From Anatilimnocola aggregata (GTDB lineage: Bacteria; Planctomycetota; Planctomycetia; Pirellulales; Pirellulaceae), in the NCBI RefSeq assembly GCF_007747655.1, contig NZ_CP036274.1, positions 6,448,001-6,512,000 of the forward strand: a DNA stretch of 64,000 nucleotides, read 5' to 3'. The notes under the pieces were generated by a model that ran no database searches, was not told the DNA's origin, and saw only the letters and a list, made by a program, of their open reading frames with translations. The position numbers were made by a program, and so were the translations under genes. The number at the start of each line of letters is the position of its first letter. Position 1 is the stretch's first letter. Of the stretch, positions 22,669-34,300 are shown piece after piece.

Positions 22669-25155
22669 TTAATCCGCGGCCTGATGATAGATTGCCTTGT
22701 TCGTGGCGCTGGACGTCGCCGTCGCTTGCTGCAATTGGGCCAGGCCCTCCACCAACGCACGTTTGTCGCCGTCGGTCGCCTGCCCACTAAAGCGCAGGCG
22801 ATGATAGCGATCGATTACCGTTCGCAACATGCCAGTTAGAGAGCCGGACTGCCCCACGACCGCCGGACCAGAGCCCGCTTCACCGAGCCCGGCCACCGCG
22901 CTCAGCAACTCGTTCGCGGTTGTCTGCGGTCGCACCACAACTCCGCGTCGCTGTACCGCGCGCTGAATCCCGGCGAACATTTCAGAAACGGAAGCCTTGG
23001 CAGAGCGATCACGTTGCCAGAGCAGGTGTAGCAGAAAACGAATGCTGAGCAAAACTCCCGCCATCGCCGCTGGCAATACAATGACGAAGAACGCGAGCAG
23101 CAAGAAGCGAAACCAGGGAGTGGAAGGCTTGACTGCGGCTTCCTCGGAGTCGCGTTTCTCGGCGGCTTGCAAGTTGCCACTAGCCGCGACAGGCTTGCCC
23201 CCCATCATTGACTGAGCCCAGCGTTGCCAGCGCGCGGGATCCATGCTTTTAGGAAGCACATCGCGCGAGCGGGTGGTGATGGGATCGAGCACAGAATCTT
23301 GGCGTCCGGCATTTAGTCCCAAGACATAGTCGCGCCATAGACACTCGGCATAGTCAAACGCATCAGAGAAGCGTCCATTGCGTTTCTCTTGAATCGCTTC
23401 CGGTCCCGCCTCACTCGAGCCGGGAGTTGGGTCGAGTCGATACCAGGCTCCGCCATTGCTGGGCGTGCCGGCCAGTTCATCTTCTGGCACTTCATGTGGT
23501 TCGAGCAGTACCTCCACCCAGGCATGCGCGTGTCGTTGCCGTACTAAAAAGTACTCGCCCAGTGCATTCCAATCGCCCCCCTTATAACCAATCACCAATC
23601 GCGCGGGTATGCCTTGACTACGAAGCATTATGACGAGCGCGCTCGCAAAGTATTCGCAGTGCCCCTGACGACGGTGCACGACAAAATCTTCGAGCGGGTC
23701 GATACCCACTCGGTCGCCTGTGGCGGCCTGGGGATCCCTCAGATCGAGCGAGTAAGAATAGCTGCCCGATGAAAATAGCAGGTTCTGCAATGCTGTCGCC
23801 CGAGCAAGGGTCGATGCCTTTTCCAACTGAAGGTCGCGAATGAGCGAATCGGCAATCTCTTTGGTGCCAGGAAAGCGATCCACCGAGAACTCGCAAAGCT
23901 CCTTGCGCTCGGTTATGAGATACGATTTCTCTTGCTCCGTGAGTGCTGGATTGAAATGGGGGACCGCAGGGAGTTGGCGCCCATTTCGAATGGCCAGCGT
24001 GCCGATCGTGTAGCGATATTCGCGGCCTGATTGGATTTGGTCTTCTTGTCCAAAACGGATCAGCCGCGGCGATTGGCGAAACTCGCGAATGCCAGTTGGT
24101 GTCTCGGGCAAGAAGTGCACCGGCATCATTGCAAACAGAACCGGAGAATTCGTGGCTTCGAGAATGATATCTTGCCGTACCAGTTCTCCCGGCCGAGTGG
24201 CCTGCACGACATGCGGCCGCATGTTTGCCCGTTGTAAGCGGAATGCCGGCTGGTACGACCAGCGAGCACCATATTCGTCTTGCTGGTACTTGGTTAACAC
24301 TTGGCCGTGAAAGTAGGGCTCGGTGACGATCGCTGCTGTCTCGCGGTTGTCGTCGCGCTTGAAGCTGACGCGCATGACGGGCTGATCGCTAAGTTCAATG
24401 CGCCCCCGCGTCTTTAGAACCACCTCACCGCTAAAGCCGCTGACAGTTCCCCGCACACGCGACGTTTGCCATAGCGCTTCACTCAATCTGGGGGCGGAGA
24501 AAAAGAACACGAGCGTAAAGAGAAAGCTAGCCGAGGTGAACATGAGCACGCTGCGGACGAGCCAGGGCGCACGAATCCAATTTTCGAGTTGTTCGCGCCG
24601 CGGACCACTGATGCGCAGTGTTGGGGGATCGAGCAGACGATGGAGCGACGTCGGCGATTTACCTGCTAAAGCGTCGCGCGGCGTCCCCTCGCTCACTTCA
24701 CGCTGATAGCAAAGCAGCATCATGCAGGCGACGGCGTTCGCCATATAAAGTACGAGCAGCAGGCCGAATTGCGGCCCCAGCGAAAGAGCTGCGGTCACGA
24801 CAACTTGCAACACGCTGAGCACTAGCAATTGCCAATAAACCCGGCGACTCTTCTCCTGAAATACCAAGACGATTTGCAGATAAATCAGCATGTGCGAGAT
24901 CGTCAGGAGCTGGTCCTCGCGAACTTGCCGCATGAAGTTCCGCATCGACCAACCGACGGCAACGAGGGCTCCGACATTGCCCAGCGTGCGCGGTAACTTG
25001 ACCCAATTCTTGATGTCGGTAACCAAGAGGGCGACGAGCGTCGCAATCGCCAGCGCATAGGGAAACGGACTGCTATCGCCGGTGAGAAGTAAGAACCAAC
25101 CTCCCAGCACGGCGAGTGCGGCGGTGTGAAATTGCAGCCAGCGTTGCAAACTCAT
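22669..25155 (-). CDS. TgpA-like membrane transglutaminase (DUF3488 + transglutaminase core)
   Basis: An 828-aa membrane protein. The ATG at 25155 is chosen because GGAGC stands 5 nt upstream and the first helix then starts at once (LQFHTAALAVLGGWFLLL); the frame is open for 46 more codons with no signal. The N-terminal part holds about six helices (DUF3488). The transglutaminase core has catalytic Cys in GHCEYFASALVIML, His in HAHAWVEVLL and Asp in WYRLDPTPG. Another helix near 700 and a C-terminal cytosolic region (DUF4129-like) follow. TgpA-type proteins are linked to cell envelope processing and are often paired with a MoxR ATPase and DUF58 gene, which are not seen here. Confidence 0.9.
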   Translation of the reverse strand: MSLQRWLQFHTAALAVLGGWFLLLTGDSSPFPYALAIATLVALLVTDIKNWVKLPRTLGNVGALVAVGWSMRNFMRQVREDQLLTISHMLIYLQIVLVFQEKSRRVYWQLLVLSVLQVVVTAALSLGPQFGLLLVLYMANAVACMMLLCYQREVSEGTPRDALAGKSPTSLHRLLDPPTLRISGPRREQLENWIRAPWLVRSVLMFTSASFLFTLVFFFSAPRLSEALWQTSRVRGTVSGFSGEVVLKTRGRIELSDQPVMRVSFKRDDNRETAAIVTEPYFHGQVLTKYQQDEYGARWSYQPAFRLQRANMRPHVVQATRPGELVRQDIILEATNSPVLFAMMPVHFLPETPTGIREFRQSPRLIRFGQEDQIQSGREYRYTIGTLAIRNGRQLPAVPHFNPALTEQEKSYLITERKELCEFSVDRFPGTKEIADSLIRDLQLEKASTLARATALQNLLFSSGSYSYSLDLRDPQAATGDRVGIDPLEDFVVHRRQGHCEYFASALVIMLRSQGIPARLVIGYKGGDWNALGEYFLVRQRHAHAWVEVLLEPHEVPEDELAGTPSNGGAWYRLDPTPGSSEAGPEAIQEKRNGRFSDAFDYAECLWRDYVLGLNAGRQDSVLDPITTRSRDVLPKSMDPARWQRWAQSMMGGKPVAASGNLQAAEKRDSEEAAVKPSTPWFRFLLLAFFVIVLPAAMAGVLLSIRFLLHLLWQRDRSAKASVSEMFAGIQRAVQRRGVVVRPQTTANELLSAVAGLGEAGSGPAVVGQSGSLTGMLRTVIDRYHRLRFSGQATDGDKRALVEGLAQLQQATATSSATNKAIYHQAAD

Positions 25156-25292
25156 CGGTAGCTCCGAGCTCCGTCGGCAGACGCCGCGAAGGGAGTTGGT
25201 CCCCAATCGCGCGTCACTTTCGAGTATAGCAAACTTGCGTTGGAAGGTTAGAAGCGCTCGCGTAACACGCTTTAAGTGGCGAAATGCAAACA

Positions 25293-25331
25293 TAAAAAAA
25301 GATCCTACTCACAGGGTGAGTAGGATCTTTT
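25293..25331 (-). terminator. Intrinsic terminator of the giant exported protein gene
   Basis: A perfect 16-bp stem (AAAAGATCCTACTCAC and its complement, 25297-25312 and 25316-25331) with a 3-nt loop, followed on the minus strand by a run of seven T including the stem end. It stands 38 nt past the stop of the giant gene and 138 nt before the transglutaminase start, separating the two transcripts. Confidence 0.88.
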
Positions 25332-25368
25332 GGCAGTTCCCTGCAGACCTTTTTCGCGTCCGGCGGGC

Positions 25369-28300
25369 TTATAGTTCGCCGTCATCCAGGAAGGCCAGCA
25401 GCGCTTCGTCGTTCTCGGTGTTCTCGCCACCCGAACCGCCGACATCTTCCAAGCCGACAACGGAAGGCATAATCGGATTGGCGTTCAAGTAGTTGATCAC
25501 CTGCAAGGCATCGAAGGCCGAAACTCGCAGGTTTTGATCGACGTCGAGGAACGGTGCTCGGATAAAGCCCTTGGTCGGAACTGAAACCGACCCGTTCGAC
25601 CGGTTTAACCGATTGATGACTTCGATGGCATCAAAGGCGGAGATGCGGCCATCGTTGTTCACATCCAAAGGATCGTTGCGGTTCGTGCCGGGTAACACGG
25701 ACGAGAGGGTCGCGGGTGGATCGAAGTTGCCAACGATCGGCAGCGAGAACTCGTCGCCGAATTGCATATACAAGTCGTTGCCGAACGGCACCGGCGTGAA
25801 TTTGACCGTCCGTTGGACACCGGGGAATGGCGAAATTGGATCAATGACGACGCGGTCTGGAATGGAAGGTCCTAGCAAGTCTCCTGGATTGGCAGAGTTG
25901 CCACTTGGGTTCGGGGTGTCGTTGACAACTTCGCCCGACATCAGCCAGTACCATTCGCCACCGATGCCCTCAACCTGCGTTGCCCGATCGGGCGTCCACA
26001 GACCAAGATCATCGAAGCCGTCCATGTTCATATCGGCAACCACGGGTCGCTCACGAGCGCCTGCAAAGCCGAAGTGGAATGTTAAGTCGATCCTACCGTC
26101 TGCGCCAAAGGCACCCACATTGGTCGGATCGCTACTGAGTGATAGCTGGAATGTGTCGTCGGTCCAACTTCCAAGGTCGTATTCGCCGTCTCCGTCGAAG
26201 TCACCAGTGAAGCCGTAACCACTAACCGATACACCTGCGGCATTCACCCAGGGAATAACGCGTACACCGGCACCATCACCCAAGTTATAGTCCTGGTCTA
26301 CGTCCAAAAACCAGGTGTTGCCAGTGAACAGGCCGACTTCATCACCGACAATGGCATTGTTGAAGTTGCCCGCCACAGGGAAACCATTGATGCCCGCTGG
26401 ATCGACCCTCTCAATATCGGGAACACCGTCGTTATCAGTATCGATCTGCCAACGCCATTGGCCATTCACACGGCCGTAGGCAGCCAACTTGTCGAAGCCA
26501 TCGGCCGCCAGAGCGCCCGCCGGTGCAAAATTGCCTGCGAACAGTTCGTCGCTGGTGTAACCCATTAGGTAAGCGATGTCGCGATTCGTGAAGTCCACAT
26601 TGTCTTGATCGAAGATCTGGTTGCCGTTGATATCGACCCAGGCCGAGCCGGCAGCCCAGTTGCCAAGTTCCGGACGAGTATCGACCGTGAAGCGAGCGAC
26701 AAAGTCTCCGCCGGGGATGCCATCGCCACTGGGGAACGCGGGCTGATCGTGAGGCTCAATGGCCTGTGATTCTCCATCCAGATGATTGCCCACTGGATCT
26801 TGAATGGCATCGTACACGGTCAGGGTGAACCGATCGTCGGGCAGAGTGAGGATCACGTCGTCTAGATCGCCGGGAATGCCGTTCGGATCGCTGCCGAAGG
26901 TAATCGTGATGTAGCCACGAGCAATGTCCGGGAGGACAAAGGGATCGAGGGCTGGCGTATTGGGGTTCTGATCGGCCGTGAAGGTAATACGGCGAATCGG
27001 AATATTGCCACTGTAATCGCCAAAGACATTCACCAATCCCAGCGGCAAGTCGTCAACTCCACCGTTGATAATGGCACCCGTCACTGGATTTACTAAGTTG
27101 GTGTCAGTCTTAATCGCCTGGTACACGAAGTTGGCGACACGTTCCGGCAGATCCTGCACCTTTACGATGATCGAATTGACCAGTGGTGTCGGCACCAACG
27201 TGCCCGGATCACCACCGATCACCGACTCGTACTTGTGGTCAAACACGTTATACGTGCTATCAACCGTGTTGAACCGAACGTCGGTTACTTGCGGACCCTG
27301 AGTATCGATGAACACGGCGAGCAATTCGGCGGCAATACCGGTCGGATTGACGTTGCCAGACAAATCTTCTGAAGTCGCGAAGACGGTTCTCAAACCATCT
27401 TCATTGGGGAAGAAAGTCGGGTCGTTGAACGACACGGTCGATTCAGCTTCCCACCAACCGGTCGGCAATTGGTTCGTACCATCCTCGGGATTCGCCACGG
27501 TTTGTGCGATCAGAATGTCGAACGCGTCGAGCACGCCAATCGTGGTGCCTGGGAAAGCCGCCGTGTTGCGGTTATCGAGATACAACCGCACGATGCTATT
27601 GGCTTCTGCCGAGCCGTAGAACTTCGGCGTCAGGTCGCTGGTGATGCCATCGGTGAAGGTGGCAGGCATGCCGTTCACACCGGTATCGCTGTCGGGGTGC
27701 AAACCGTCGGTCGCTGTGAACTCGAAGCCCGTTTCGGTGCTCGTGGGCAGGCCGAAGTAAACCGGCGGCACTTGCGTATCGACCACGATCTCGAGCGATT
27801 GGCTTGATGCACCGAAACCGGTGGCACGGTCAATATCAACTGGTAGCCCAGTACCTGGAGTAGTATCGGCTGGGTCAATCATTTCGACCTTGGCCGTGAT
27901 GAAGTGGCTGCCAGGTGACAAGGGATTCGCGTCTGGGAACGTGTACGTATACAGCCCCGGACTGCCGGCAACCGGCGACGCATAGCCAAGGAATGTTAGC
28001 CCTGTTCCTGGAACTGGACTGTGCGTGTTGTTCTCGCTGAAGATTGCAATACGGAAACCGGCTGCAAATCCTTCGGGAGGTTGATTGGTAGGATTCAACG
28101 AGCTGTTGATTTGATAGGTAATTGGAATCACCTGATCGGGCGGCGGCGCGTTGGTCTGACCAGATGGATTACCTGGCAGATCGTTCAACAAGCTGGCATC
28201 GTCCAATCGTAAGAAGATCGTCGGCGTGATATCGCGCGTGTGATTATCGAATTGCGAGCGACCGGTGTCGACGCTTTCGATTTGGAACAGATCGCCGACA

Positions 28301-31300
28301 GCAGGCGCGCCGGTGAAGGAACCTGCAGCAAACGTGAAGCCACCTGCGCCATTGTAACCGGTCACACGTGCGCGTTGACCGTTGAGATCACTCGGATTGC
28401 CCGGTGCCTGTAGGAAGTAGACATACTTGCCCACGTAAAAATCTGGGGTGATTGACAATCCGGCAACGTTGGCGGTGAAGGCGGTGGCCGTGACCACCAA
28501 ATTCGGTGCCAACGGACCAGCGACCGAGGACATGGCGACAACATCGTCTAATTCCAAATCGCGCGGCACTGGAGCAGCCGAGTTCACCACGCTCACGCTG
28601 TAGGCGTTCACGGCCAGGCTGGCATTCGGTGAGCCATCGGCAGTAAGAGCCGCACCACCAATCCGCAGGTAGTAGGTCTGGCCAGCGACAGCAGGAATGC
28701 GAACTCGCTCGTTGGCGAACGGCGCCGTATCGAGTTCGGGGCCGTTGGCACCATCGTTGCCGCCAAACGTCGAAACTCCACCAATGGCGAGCGGCGCACC
28801 GTTCACCAGGCCGTCGGCATCGTAGACGGCGATATCGAGGTTGCCATTGCCCGGCAAACCAACACGAGCCCCTCGGGAGGCCACTTCTTCGAAGTAGACC
28901 TGGAAATCGAGCGTGCCCGTTTCATTGGCAACAATGCGGTACCAGTCTTCGTCGCCAGGCAAGCCGAAGCCAGCCGGGTTTGCCATTGGACCAGGATCCA
29001 CACCTGGGTCGATGGTGGCTTGCAGGTTGGTAGTTCCATTGCCGAGGAACGTGGCATTCTGCAACTGGCCGTTCTGTTCGTTCGGATCGAACGGGAAGAC
29101 AATCAAGCGACCGGTACCATCTCCGCCCGTTCCACCCGTGATGGTGTTCACGGGATCAAGCGTCGCAAACTCAATATCGCTGTAAACAACCGGAGCATTC
29201 GAGCCCATGCTGAACGAACCACTGCCGGCGGTACCACCGATACGTTGAATCGTGGTGTCGCCTACGAGCAAATCGGTCACGGTCAAGCGATCGCTGGTTG
29301 CGCCAGCGCCGCCGTCAACCGTGATCCGCATCGTGAAGAGCGGTTGGTTGAAGTACAAGTCGTTGTGGGCAACGCGAATGGTATCGGCTCCCGAACCGGC
29401 CACGATGCTCACGTTTTCGACGGTTGTCGCCAGATCGGTCGTGAGAATCGTATCGGTTTCGGTTCCTGCACCACCTAGGATGCCGTCGAACCCAAGCAAT
29501 ACGTTTGAAACTTCGTGCCGCAACGTGTACGACGTGGCAGCCGGTGGCACGGCATTCAGGAAGTCCTGCTGAACATCGATTCGATCGTTGGCGCTAGTGC
29601 CTTGAATCAGAATCGTGTCGAAGCCGTCGCCACCGTGGAATGTGTCGGCACCCGTTCCGCCGATCATCGTGTCTTCGCCACCGCCACCCGAGAGAATGTC
29701 TGCACCGCCACCGCCGATGATTAGATCGTCGCCCGTGCCCGGAACCGATGCCATCCCGATGAACGAGATACCCGCTGGGGCGTTGCCGATGAGCGTGGCA
29801 GTTCCAGTGAGGAGGTTGATCGTATAGAGCTGCTGCACACCACCCACAACCAGCGTGGCAACCGCGGTGTTGCTGCCGGTCAGAATATCGAAGCCAACCA
29901 CGGCCGAAGGATCAACACCCAACGCACCGATGGTGTTGAGCGTGCCGGCATTTGGCGGGTTCTGACTGACCAGGATATTCAGCGTGCTATCGATGCCAAA
30001 CAGCGTGGTCGTCGTTGCGCCACCAAAGCTGTTGGTGTAGGCCGAGCCGACGATATTTGGATTAGCACCGAAGTTCGGATCGCCGACAGCGTAAGCCAAG
30101 TTGCCATCGGTGATGGCCAGCGCACCGGTGTTCGGATTCAGACGCAGATTCTGTTCGTTGTCGCTGGTGAATCGAATCCGGTCCGGCACAGGATTGAAGT
30201 CGAAGCCGAACGAAGTGCCATTCGGCACGAAGCCAAAGCCTGCACCAACCAGAGTTGCGGCGCCCGAGATAGGGTCGATCGTGTAAATGCTTCCCGCACT
30301 GGACACACCGTACAACTGCGAAGTCGCTGGGCGGAAGTCGATGCCCAACAGAGTTTCGCCACCGGGGAGCCCGGTGATTGGAGTTGTGGTGAGGGCTGCG
30401 GCAGGATTCGACATTTCGAAGCGGACGAGCGAACCAGTTGCGGTCAAGCCGAGCATGATGTCGCTCGAGCCGTCACCGATCAGGATATCGTTGCCGCTGC
30501 CACCGACGAGCGTATCGTTGCCGTCGCCACCGACGAGGGTCGCATCAGCCGACAAGTAGTCGTCGCCGTCACCACCGTTGAGCACGATGGCAACCACACC
30601 TTCGACACCTTCCGAAGCCACCACCGTGTCGTTGCCGGCATTGGCATTGACGATGAGCGTATCGCCTTGGGCCACCACGCTGTTGAGCAGGCGAACATCG
30701 TAGCGGAGGCCAGTCACTTGAATCAGACCGCCCACATTCAGCACGTTGATCGAATCGCTGACCTCGCGACCGTTCACGGTGAGTGTGTCGGCTGCCACAA
30801 CCGGAGCGACTGCTCCTTCGTTGTTCACACTGACATGGCGAACATCGGTGGCGTAGAGGTCGTTGATGATCGTATTGTCGATGCCGTCCCGAGTGACGAT
30901 TTCGACTTCTTCCGTCCCAGCGACATCGAGATCGACCGCACCAAAGCGGAACTCGAGGCGAGTGCCGACCTGGTTCAGGATGAACGTGTTGTTGTTATTG
31001 TTCCCTTCGAACTGCAGCACATCCGCATCGCCGGCACCACCTTCGAACAGGTCGTTGCCGTCACCCGGGTTCCAAATGAACCGGTCGCTGCCATCGCCAC
31101 CGAAGAATAAGTCGTCGCCCGCGTCTTGAGCCGCACCGACCGAAACCACGCCGAAGGTGTCGTTGCCATCTTCGCCGTAGATGGTGTCGTTGCCGGCACC
31201 ACCACGCAGGATGTCATTGCCAGAGCCGCCATAGATCAAATCGCCGGTCGCCACCACGCCCGTGCCAATGATTGTGTCGTTGCCCAAGCCACCTTTAATG

Positions 31301-34300
31301 ATTGCGTTGACCGACGTAAACGTCCCCAGGTTGATATTGTCGTCACCGTCGAAGGCATCAATGTTCAGTCGTTCGAGCGCCGTGCCAAAAGTCACCGTGC
31401 CGCCGGCCTGAGTGACCGTCGTTGCCGCCGACGTGATCGTATCGATCCCATTGGTGCCCAGCAAATGCACATCGTCGAAGCCCGTCCCGCCATTAAGCGT
31501 GAAGGCTGCATTGTTCACGCCAGTGTAAGTGAACTGCGGGCTGGTCTTGACGATCGAACCAGTCGTGAACACCTTCAAGCTGCCAGCTCCAGCAGCCGTC
31601 GGTTGAACGTCAAAGCGATCGTCAGCGGCAGTGCCATTCACTGTCAACGCTGCGGCAGCGCCCGCGATGGCGACGTCTTCAATACCGACGTAATTGACTG
31701 GACCGAAAGCACCTTCGGTAATTGTGTCTGCAGTCAGGCTGACCGTTATGGCTGCACCCGCGCCGACAAAGTTGAGCACATCGCTGCCAGACGAAGGATT
31801 GCCGCCGTCAACTTGAACGCCACCCGCGAATGGATGATTGCCCACGATAGTAAACACATCATCGCCATTCAGACCGGACAGTGCCAATGAATTCACACCC
31901 GGTGTGCTGATTGTGAAGGCCAGCAGCGTGAGGAAACTGCCGGGCGTGTCGTAGTAGCCGTAGTTCACGTCGCCGGCCGCATTGAAGGCTTGAAATACGT
32001 CGGAACTGTTCGTACCCAACAGCACCAAACTATCGACGCGTGTCCCACCAACGTCGGCAAAGGCAATCGAGCCGGTTAGCCCATTGATACCTTCCCACGA
32101 AATCGGCAATCTTACATCGCCATTTACCGAGGAAGTGATTGCAACCGCTCCTTCACCTGAAGCCAGAGTAGGTGTTGCAGTGGCAATATCCGCTCCGGCT
32201 GGAGTCGTAATCGTGAGGTCATCGCCGCCTTCCAGTCCGTTGTAGTGGAGCTTCTCGGCGGTCGTGACGGTGATCACTGCCGCTCCAGCGCCTGTGATGC
32301 GTGCGCCGCTGGCTGTGAGTTGGTCAATCGTCACGGCATCTGCGGCCGCTGTGCCGACCACGACAACCGTGTCGCTGGCGGTGGGATCACCACCATTAAC
32401 GGTGATTCCGCCTGTTGCGGCGAATGGACCTGCCGCAACCGAGATTTCGTCGTCGCCACCCAGGGCGTTGATGGTCAGCGAACTGGCACCGCTGCCCAAC
32501 CCAAGTAGTGCTACGAGGGGAGTTCCGTTGATGACCAGGTTGCCATCGGTCGCGTTGATGCCATTGAAGGCAATGGAGTCATTCGCACTGGTAGCATTTA
32601 CGGTAACCGTATCGGCACCTGTGCCACCCTGGCCTTCAATGTCGACTCGTTCCGTGTTGATGAAGTTCACAATGGTCGCGGCCGCTGCGCCGGAGCGAGT
32701 TACTGCAAGTCGTCCCGAATCGTTCGTAGCGCCGACGGAGTAAATGAAGTTGTCAGCGCCATCGGTCAAGCCGAACACACTCACGGAGTCGATATCGGTA
32801 TTACCGCCCACACCAGTCGGGCTACCGCCATCGACGTTCACCGTAACTGATCCGTCGTTACGGCCGATAACGCGTACGTAATCGCTGCCAGCGAGCGTTT
32901 CGATATTCAGGCTGTCGAAGCCCGTGAAGTTACGCAGGCGATAAAGGTCTAACCCACCGACGTTATCCGAAACGGTGACCAGCGGATTCGCAACGTCACC
33001 TGCCGCTGTCAAGTTGATCAGGAAATTATCCGCTCCACTGGCTTGCGGCGTGTTTGGCGCAGTGCCGCGAAGCGTCAAGCTGTCGTCGTCACTGAGGAAG
33101 CCATCGTTATCGAGAACGATGATGTCCGTATTGTTGACGTAGTTAATCGTGACGATCGGCGTGCCGAAGGCCCCGTTGGTGACTCGCAGTTCACCATTCG
33201 TCGGTCCTGACGGCTGCACGACGATGTCTTCCGAGACCGGGTTCGCAAAGACCGTGTTGTAAATCAACAGGTCGAGTTGCGAGCCGTCCCCTGTATCTGG
33301 CACACCTTCGTTGAAGTTGACATGCACGTCCCACGAGCGGGGTGAATTGTCAGCCCAAGCAGCGATATCCAGCGTATCGATGTTGTCCGCGCCACCGACC
33401 GTGTTGTCCGGCGCGTTGACGTCGGGGTCGTTCAGGTTCTGGCCGGTCAGGTCGTAGCCGAAGACGTTCAGGAATTGCACGTCATTAAGCAGAATCGGAT
33501 TGCTGCCATTGATGCTGACGAACATTTCGCCAATGCCACCGTCGATCGAGCCACCAACGTCGATATCGCGGCCACGAACGACGAAGTTGTCGTTTTGATC
33601 GACGAGTGGATCGTTGTTGTCACCAATCAGATTCAGCACACCGTTCGAAGGAGTCAAACGCAGGCGTTCGATCGAAGTATTCAGCACTCCGAAGATGCCG
33701 TTACCGAACGTAGTGGTCACGTTCGGTGGAGTCGCTTTATCGCTGAAGATGTTGACCGAGCCGTTGCCGATGACGTTCAACTCATCACCCAGCGGGAAGC
33801 CTTCCGGATCGAACGTGGCAGGGTCAGGCAGGTTGCCGTTGACTTGAATGTTGTAGTTGGCCGAAACAGTCACAAAGAACTGATCGGCAACGCCCGTGAC
33901 CGGATCGGGTGCTGCTTCATCACCACCGTTGACGATCAAGGCCGCATTCTCGGTGACGACCGGGCCACCCACTTGATCGAACGAAGCAATGTTCAGGCTC
34001 ACCGTGGTCAGCGAGCCATTGACGATGTTGTTTGTAAACACCTGAGAGTCAGAAACATTGAAAAAATCATAGGCATTCCCGACGCCAGCTCCTGGCTGAA
34101 GGACACCAGCACCAAAGCCGAAGATGTCGGTCGGATTGCCAACATCCACCAAATCAGCTTCGCTTCGGCCCTGTACCACTGCGCGATCGCCGGTGCCAAC
34201 CACACCCGAGTTGCCGTTGCCGACAAGCAGAATGCCGAAAGGGCCAATCGGCGTGGGGGACAAACCGCGAATCAACAAGTCCGTCGCAGTGCCGCCACCG

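Noticed and set aside
30450-31300. DNA-level direct repeats suggesting a CRISPR or satellite array
   Set aside because: The repetition encodes RTX GGxGNDxx protein motifs in the giant gene and varies at third positions. There are no constant repeats with unique spacers.
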